From NCBI GenBank assembly GCA_019746135.1, contig JAIESI010000069.1, forward strand, positions 33,097 through 97,096: DNA of 64,000 bases, written 5' to 3'. Source of the DNA: Xanthobacteraceae bacterium (GTDB lineage: Bacteria > Pseudomonadota > Alphaproteobacteria > Rhizobiales > Xanthobacteraceae). This document shows positions 59,325-64,000 of this stretch, piece after piece (position 1 is the stretch's first letter; each line of letters begins with the position of its first letter). Under the pieces are notes generated by a model. The model made no database searches. It was not told where the DNA came from and worked only from the letters and a program-made list of their open reading frames with translations. The translations under genes were made by a program, and so were the position numbers.

Positions 59325-60506
59325 ATGACCGGAATCCTGTCTGCCCTGCGTTTTTCCGCAGGTCTCATCGCGGCGGCACTGATGCTGTCCGCCTGCACCG
59401 AGGGCCCGGCCGCGCCGACCGCCGAAACCGCGGCCCCGCAGGAGGTGAGCGTTCTTGAATTGCAACCCGCACCGCTGCCGGTGATTCGCGAGTTGCCGGG
59501 GCGCATTGCGCCCACACGCATCGCCGAGGTGCGCGCCCGCGTCTCGGGCATCGTCGTGCACCGGAATTTCGAGCAGGGCAGCGACGTGAAGGCCGGCGAC
59601 GTGCTCTACGAGCTCGACGCCGAGCCGTTCCGGATCGAGCTCAATGCCACGGAAGCCGCGCTCGCCAAGGCGCAGGCCGTGCTCAATCAGGAGACCCAGA
59701 ACCACAAGCGCGCCGAAGCGTTGTGGCCGACGCGGGCGATCGCGCAGTCGCAGCTCGATGTCGCGATCGCCAACCTGAAGCAGGCGGAGGCCGACGTCGC
59801 CGCGCGCAAGGCCGACGTCGATCGCGCCAAGCTCAATCTCGAGCGAACGAAAATCCGCGCGCCGATCAGCGGCCGCGCCGGGCGTGCGCTGGTGACCGAG
59901 GGCGCGCTGGTGCAGGCCGATCTCACGCATACGGCCACGATCCAGCAGCTCACCTCGATCTATGCCGACTTCACCCAGTCGGTGAACGAGCTGAACCAGC
60001 TGCGGCGCGAGTTCGATTCCGGCGAGCTCGAGCGCGTGTCGGCCGCGAAGGTGCGGCTCATTCTCGACAACGGCGAGGTGTATCCGTACGAGGGCACGCT
60101 GCTGTTCTCCGACGTGACGGTCGATCCCGGCACCGGCCAGGTGACGCTGCGCGGCGAGTTCCCCAATCCGAAGCTCGCGGTGCTGCCCGGCATGTATGTG
60201 CGGGTGCAGATCGAGCAGGGCATCGATCCCGATGCGCTCGCGGTGCCGCAGCAGGCGGTGCGCCGAAGCGACAGCGGCGGCAGCGAGATTTTCCTGGTGC
60301 GCGAGGACAACCGCGCCGCGGTCGCGGCCATTCGCCTGGGCCGCGCGGTCGAGGACCGCTGGCTCATCCTCGACGGTGCCAAGCCCGGCGACCGCGTCAT
60401 TGTCGACGGCTTCCAGAAGTTCGTCGCCGGCGACCTGGTCGATCCGCGGCCGTGGTCGAGCCGCAAGCGTTCCGCCAGCGCCGACGGGGGCGTGACGGCG
60501 CGGTGA
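59325..60506 (+). CDS. RND efflux periplasmic adaptor (MexA/AcrA type), lipoprotein
   Basis: 393-residue membrane-fusion protein. The N-terminus (ATG 59325 or GTG 59319) has a lipobox LSAC with Cys24. Barrel-sandwich motif GRIAPTRIAEVRARVSGIV, coiled-coil hairpin about residues 100-165 (ATEAALAKAQAVLNQE, LKQAEADVAARKADV) and LERTKIRAPISGRAGR are typical, followed by beta-barrel and membrane-proximal domains. It links the inner-membrane pump at 60729 to an outer-membrane channel, which is not encoded here. The gap to the pump gene is 222 bp and carries a palindromic repeat. Confidence 0.93.
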   Translation: MTGILSALRFSAGLIAAALMLSACTEGPAAPTAETAAPQEVSVLELQPAPLPVIRELPGRIAPTRIAEVRARVSGIVVHRNFEQGSDVKAGDVLYELDAEPFRIELNATEAALAKAQAVLNQETQNHKRAEALWPTRAIAQSQLDVAIANLKQAEADVAARKADVDRAKLNLERTKIRAPISGRAGRALVTEGALVQADLTHTATIQQLTSIYADFTQSVNELNQLRREFDSGELERVSAAKVRLILDNGEVYPYEGTLLFSDVTVDPGTGQVTLRGEFPNPKLAVLPGMYVRVQIEQGIDPDALAVPQQAVRRSDSGGSEIFLVREDNRAAVAAIRLGRAVEDRWLILDGAKPGDRVIVDGFQKFVAGDLVDPRPWSSRKRSASADGGVTAR

Positions 60507-60554
60507 GTTTGAGTGCGTCAGAGGTTGTGAGCCTTTCGCCCCGCGGGCGGCGCC

Positions 60555-60680
60555 TTCCCTCCCCGCGAGGGGAGGGTGGACGCGAGCGACAGCGAGCGGC
60601 CGGGTGGGGAGAAGGTGCCACACGCTGGCTTCTCCCCACCCCCGCGCCTCGCGCGGACCCTCCCCTCGCGGGGAGGGATA
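60555..60680. repeat. Palindromic repeat, CCTCCCCGCGAGGGGAGG family, copy 2
   Basis: Left end TTCCCTCCCCGCGAGGGG and right end CCCCTCGCGGGGAGGGA are inverted, with a nested GGTGGGGAGAAG / CTTCTCCCCACC pair. It sits inside the RND operon, between adaptor and pump, and closely matches copies at 34391 and 63938. Confidence 0.85.
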
Positions 60681-60728
60681 AGACCGCCCGCATGGCTTGA
60701 AACAAGCATTCACTAACGGACCCACCTG

Positions 60729-63700
60729 ATGCCCGCCTTTTTCATTGACCGCCCGATTTTCGCGTGGGTGGTGGCGCTGCTGATTTGCCTGGGCGGGCTG
60801 CTGGCGATTCCGTTTCTCGCGGTGGCGCAGTATCCGATCATCGCCCCGCCGTCGATCTCGATCAGCACCAGCTATCCGGGCGCATCGCCGGAGAATCTCT
60901 ACAACAGCGTCACGCGATTGATCGAAGAGGAGCTCAACGGCGCGAACGGCATTCTCAACTTCGAGAGCACCAGCGATTCGCTCGGGCAAGTCGAGATCAT
61001 CGCCAATTTCGTGCCGGGAACGGATACGCAGACCGCCTCGGTCGAGGTGCAGAACCGCATCAAGCGCGTCGAGGCGCGGCTGCCGCGCGCGGTGATCCAG
61101 CAGGGCATCCTGATCGAGGAGGCCTCGAGCGCGGTGCTGCAGATCATCACGCTGCGCTCCAAGGACGGCAGCCTCGACGAGGTGGGGCTGGGTGATTTTC
61201 TGGTCCGCAATATTCTCGGCGAAATCCGCCGCCTGCCCGGCGTCGGCCGTGCCACGCTCTACTCGACCGAGCGGGCGCTGCGCATCTGGATCGATCCGGT
61301 GCGGCTCGTGGGCTATCAGCTCACCGCCGACGACGTGACGCGGGCGATCACCGCCCAGAACGCCCAGGTCGCCTCCGGCAGCATCGGCGTCGAGCCGAGC
61401 AACGACGCGCAAAAGACCTCGGCGCTGGTGCTGGTGAAGGGCCAGTTCGCCTCCGCCGACGAGTTCGGCTCGATCGTGCTGCGCGCCAACGCCGACGGCT
61501 CGACGGTGCGGCTGCGCGACGTGGCGCGGATCGAGATCGGCGGCATGAGCTATCAGTTCACCACCCGCCAGAACGGCCAGTCGACCGCGGGCCTGTCGGT
61601 GCTGCTGTCGCCCAAGGCCAACGCGCTCGCCACCGCCACCGCGGTGAAGGAGAAGATGAAGGAGCTGTCGAACTTCTTCCCCGAGAGCATCGGCTACGAC
61701 ATCCCCTACGACATCACGCCGGTGGTGGTCGCCTCGATCAACAAGGTGCTGATCACGCTCGCCGAGGCGGTCGTGCTGGTGTTCCTGGTGATGCTGCTGT
61801 TCCTGCAGAACATCCGCTACACGCTGATCCCCACCATCGTCGTGCCGGTGGCGCTGCTCGGCACCTGCGCCACGCTCTACATGCTCGGGCTCTCCATCAA
61901 CATGCTGACGCTGTTCGGCATGGTGCTGGCGATCGGCATCCTGGTCGACGACGCGATCGTCGTGGTCGAGAACGTCGAGCGCATCATGTCCGAGGAAGGG
62001 CTGTCGCCGAAGGAGGCGACGCGCAAGGCGATGACGCAGATCACCGGCGCGATCATCGGCATCACCGCCGTGCTGATGTCGGTGTTCGTGCCGATGGCGT
62101 TCTTTCCGGGCTCGGTCGGCATCATCTACCAGCAGTTCTCGGTCACCATGATCGCGGCGATCGGCTTCTCGTCGCTGATGGCGCTGTCGCTGACGCCGGC
62201 GCTGTGCGCCACCATTCTCAAGCCGGTCGAGGCGGGTCACCACCACGCCAAGCGCGGCCTGTTCGGCTGGTTCAACCGCCGCATGGACCAGGCCAAAGGC
62301 GGCTATGGAGCCTGGGTGCGCTGGAGCATCCTGCGCAGCGGCCGGCTGATGCTGGTTTACCTCGCGCTGGTGATCGGCGTCAGCTTCGCGTTCGTGCGCC
62401 TGCCCGGCGGCTTTTTGCCGGTCGACGACCAGGGCTTCATCACCACCGACGTGCTGACGCCTTCGGAGGCCTCGTTCCCGCGCACGCTCGAGACCGTCAA
62501 GGCGGTCGAGGATTACCTGATGAAGCGGCCGGGCGTGGACACGGTGACGTTCCTCACCGGCTTCAGCTTCCTCGGCCAGGGCCAGAACACCGCGCAGGCC
62601 TTCGTCACGCTGAAGGACTGGTCGGAGCGCGGCGACAACGATTCCGCCGAGCGGATCGTCGCCGACATCAACCGCCACTTTGCGACGCATCGCGACGGCA
62701 ACGTCAACGCGCTGCAGCCGCCGCCGATCGACAACCTCGGCAACTCCTCGGGCTTCAGCTTCCGCCTGCAGGACCGCGGCCAGCGCGGCTATCCGGAGCT
62801 GATGCGCGCCAAGGACCAGCTCATTGCCGCAGCAGGACGCAGCCGGGTGGTGCAGGACGTCTATGTCGAGGGGCTTTTGCCCGCGCCGCAGGTCGAGCTG
62901 GTGATCGACCGCGAGAAGGCCGCGGCGCTCGGCGTCACCTTCGAGGAGATCAACAACACGATCTCGACCAATCTCGGCTCCGCCTACATCAACGACTATC
63001 CGAGCCGCGGGCGCATGCAGCGCGTGATCGTGCAGGCCGACCGCGCGGCGCGCATGCAGGCCGACGAGATCCTGACCTACAACGTGCGCAACGGCCGCGG
63101 CCAGCTGGTGCCGATGTCGTCGTTTGCGAGCGTGAACTGGACCGTCGGGCCGTCGCAGATCGTCGGCTTCAACTACTATCCGTCGGTGCGCATCTCCGGC
63201 GCGGCGCGGCCGGGCTTCACCTCGGGCGACGCGATCCGCGAGATGGAGCGGCTCGCGGGGCAACTGCCGCGCGGCTTCGGCTACGAATGGACCGGGCAGT
63301 CGCTGCAGGAAAAGCTCTCCGGCTCGCAGGCGCCGTTCCTTTTGGCGCTGTCGGCGCTGCTGGTGTTCCTGGTGCTGGCCGCGCTCTACGAAAGCTGGAC
63401 CATTCCGCTCGCGGTGCTGCTCACGGTGCCGCTCGGCTTCCTCGGCGCGGTGGCCGCGGCGATGCTGCGCGGGCTGCCGAACGACGTGTATTTCACGGTC
63501 GGCATCGTCACCATCATCGGCCTTGCGGCAAAGGACGGCATCCTGATCATCGAGTTCGCCAAGGCGCTGCGCGAGCAGGGCAAGCCGATCCGCAACGCGG
63601 TGATCGAGGCGTGCCAGATGCGGTTCCGGCCGATCCTGATGACCGGCTTCGCGTTCGTGTGCGGCGTGGCGCCCATGGTGATCGCCGAGGGCGCGAGCGC

Positions 63701-63911
63701 CAAGAGCCAGCAGGCGCTGGGTACGGGCGTGATGGGCGGCATGATCGCGGTGGTGATTCTGGCGCTGCTGTTCGTGCCGGTGCTGTTCGTCGCGGTGCAG
63801 GCGGCGTTCAACAAGGCGATCCGGCTGGAGCTGCGCGGCGCGCTGCGCTCGCGGCTGCGCGCGGCGCGGCGGATGAAGGTGATGGCGAAGGCCGCGGGCG
63901 GGGCGGCTTAA
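60729..63911 (+). CDS. HAE1-family RND multidrug efflux pump
   Basis: 1060-residue inner-membrane proton antiporter of the AcrB/MexB type. The N-terminus MPAFFIDRPIFAWVVALLI, two large periplasmic loops and 12 helices are typical. Proton-relay Asp407 and Asp408 lie in GILVDDAIVVVENVERI, the same numbers as in E. coli AcrB. GGFLPVDDQGF and TVGIVTIIGLAAKDGILIIEFAK (with the relay Lys region) are also present. It works with the adaptor at 59325 and an outer-membrane channel encoded elsewhere to expel drugs, detergents or aromatics. Confidence 0.95.
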   Translation: MPAFFIDRPIFAWVVALLICLGGLLAIPFLAVAQYPIIAPPSISISTSYPGASPENLYNSVTRLIEEELNGANGILNFESTSDSLGQVEIIANFVPGTDTQTASVEVQNRIKRVEARLPRAVIQQGILIEEASSAVLQIITLRSKDGSLDEVGLGDFLVRNILGEIRRLPGVGRATLYSTERALRIWIDPVRLVGYQLTADDVTRAITAQNAQVASGSIGVEPSNDAQKTSALVLVKGQFASADEFGSIVLRANADGSTVRLRDVARIEIGGMSYQFTTRQNGQSTAGLSVLLSPKANALATATAVKEKMKELSNFFPESIGYDIPYDITPVVVASINKVLITLAEAVVLVFLVMLLFLQNIRYTLIPTIVVPVALLGTCATLYMLGLSINMLTLFGMVLAIGILVDDAIVVVENVERIMSEEGLSPKEATRKAMTQITGAIIGITAVLMSVFVPMAFFPGSVGIIYQQFSVTMIAAIGFSSLMALSLTPALCATILKPVEAGHHHAKRGLFGWFNRRMDQAKGGYGAWVRWSILRSGRLMLVYLALVIGVSFAFVRLPGGFLPVDDQGFITTDVLTPSEASFPRTLETVKAVEDYLMKRPGVDTVTFLTGFSFLGQGQNTAQAFVTLKDWSERGDNDSAERIVADINRHFATHRDGNVNALQPPPIDNLGNSSGFSFRLQDRGQRGYPELMRAKDQLIAAAGRSRVVQDVYVEGLLPAPQVELVIDREKAAALGVTFEEINNTISTNLGSAYINDYPSRGRMQRVIVQADRAARMQADEILTYNVRNGRGQLVPMSSFASVNWTVGPSQIVGFNYYPSVRISGAARPGFTSGDAIREMERLAGQLPRGFGYEWTGQSLQEKLSGSQAPFLLALSALLVFLVLAALYESWTIPLAVLLTVPLGFLGAVAAAMLRGLPNDVYFTVGIVTIIGLAAKDGILIIEFAKALREQGKPIRNAVIEACQMRFRPILMTGFAFVCGVAPMVIAEGASAKSQQALGTGVMGGMIAVVILALLFVPVLFVAVQAAFNKAIRLELRGALRSRLRAARRMKVMAKAAGGAA

Positions 63912-63937
63912 CTGAAGTGCTCGCGACACGGGCGGTC

Positions 63938-64000
63938 TCATCCCTCCCCGCGAGGGGAGGGTGGACGCGAGCGATAGCGAGCGGCCGGGTGGGGAGAGGC
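63938..64000. repeat. Palindromic repeat, CCTCCCCGCGAGGGGAGG family, copy 3 (cut by edge)
   Basis: The left arm, TCATCCCTCCCCGCGAGGGG, and following GGTGGACGCGAGCG match the copy at 60555 almost base for base. The right arm lies beyond the window. Confidence 0.8.

Noticed and set aside
59112..63941. 1609-codon minus-strand frame across the RND genes
   Set aside because: Antisense shadow of the adaptor and HAE1 pump, with runs of His/Arg/Asp typical of high-GC antisense frames. It also crosses the palindromic repeat.
1..64000. tRNA, rRNA, insertion sequence, phage or CRISPR features
   Set aside because: I looked for cloverleaf-like segments, transposase motifs, integrase genes and short regular repeats and found none that I can support. 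The palindromic repeats carry no transposase.

Overview
This is a GC-rich (about two-thirds G+C by eye) chromosomal window from an alphaproteobacterium. The codon bias, long antisense open frames, many tripartite-tricarboxylate-type solute receptors (TctC/Bug) and dispersed palindromic repeats resemble Hyphomicrobiales, in the Bradyrhizobium/Xanthobacteraceae/Pseudolabrys neighbourhood. That placement is an inference, since there is no rRNA or tRNA in the window. I see no insertion sequence, phage gene or CRISPR array.

Region 1 (1-44.7 kb) is a catabolic and uptake region. It holds eleven TctC/Bug periplasmic receptors without any TctA or TctB membrane subunit, mixed with enzymes for small organic acids and aromatics. 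The enzymes are a CocE-type hydrolase (cut by the left edge), two bicupins and two adjacent single cupins, a GST, two ACMSD-type amidohydrolases, a Rieske oxygenase with a Rieske ferredoxin and an FAD ferredoxin reductase, a PanB-like aldolase with altered active-site motifs, a zinc alcohol dehydrogenase, a PdxA/TphB-like dehydrogenase, a ThDP enzyme, HyuA/HyuB and a class II aldolase/decarboxylase. Regulators are a LysR and an IclR protein. The mix IclR + TctC receptor + Rieske oxygenase + reductase + PdxA-like dehydrogenase resembles a scattered phthalate/terephthalate-type gene set. Other genes here are an orphan EutA-like reactivase, an SbmA/YddA-type ABC protein whose ATPase lacks several catalytic residues, HupE, TauE, an MFS exporter and a DMT exporter broken by an amber codon.

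Region 2 (44.9-56.1 kb) is an envelope module. A 2247-residue exported protein made almost wholly of 62 tandem TPR-like units is transcribed divergently from a class A penicillin-binding protein with an unusual N-terminal region. A secreted protein of unknown function and a clear terminator follow.

Region 3 (56.1-64 kb) has a TetR regulator with two operator-like dyads, a YciI protein, an exported amidase-like protein, a secreted protein with a collagen-like tract, a 35-residue lipoprotein and an RND efflux pair (periplasmic adaptor plus HAE1 pump). The pair is separated by a palindromic repeat that recurs at 34.4 kb and at the right edge.

Palindromic repeats of several families fill many of the intergenic gaps. 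The best leads are the giant TPR/PBP pair, the degenerate ABC ATPase, the PanB-like enzyme and the scattered aromatic-acid set.
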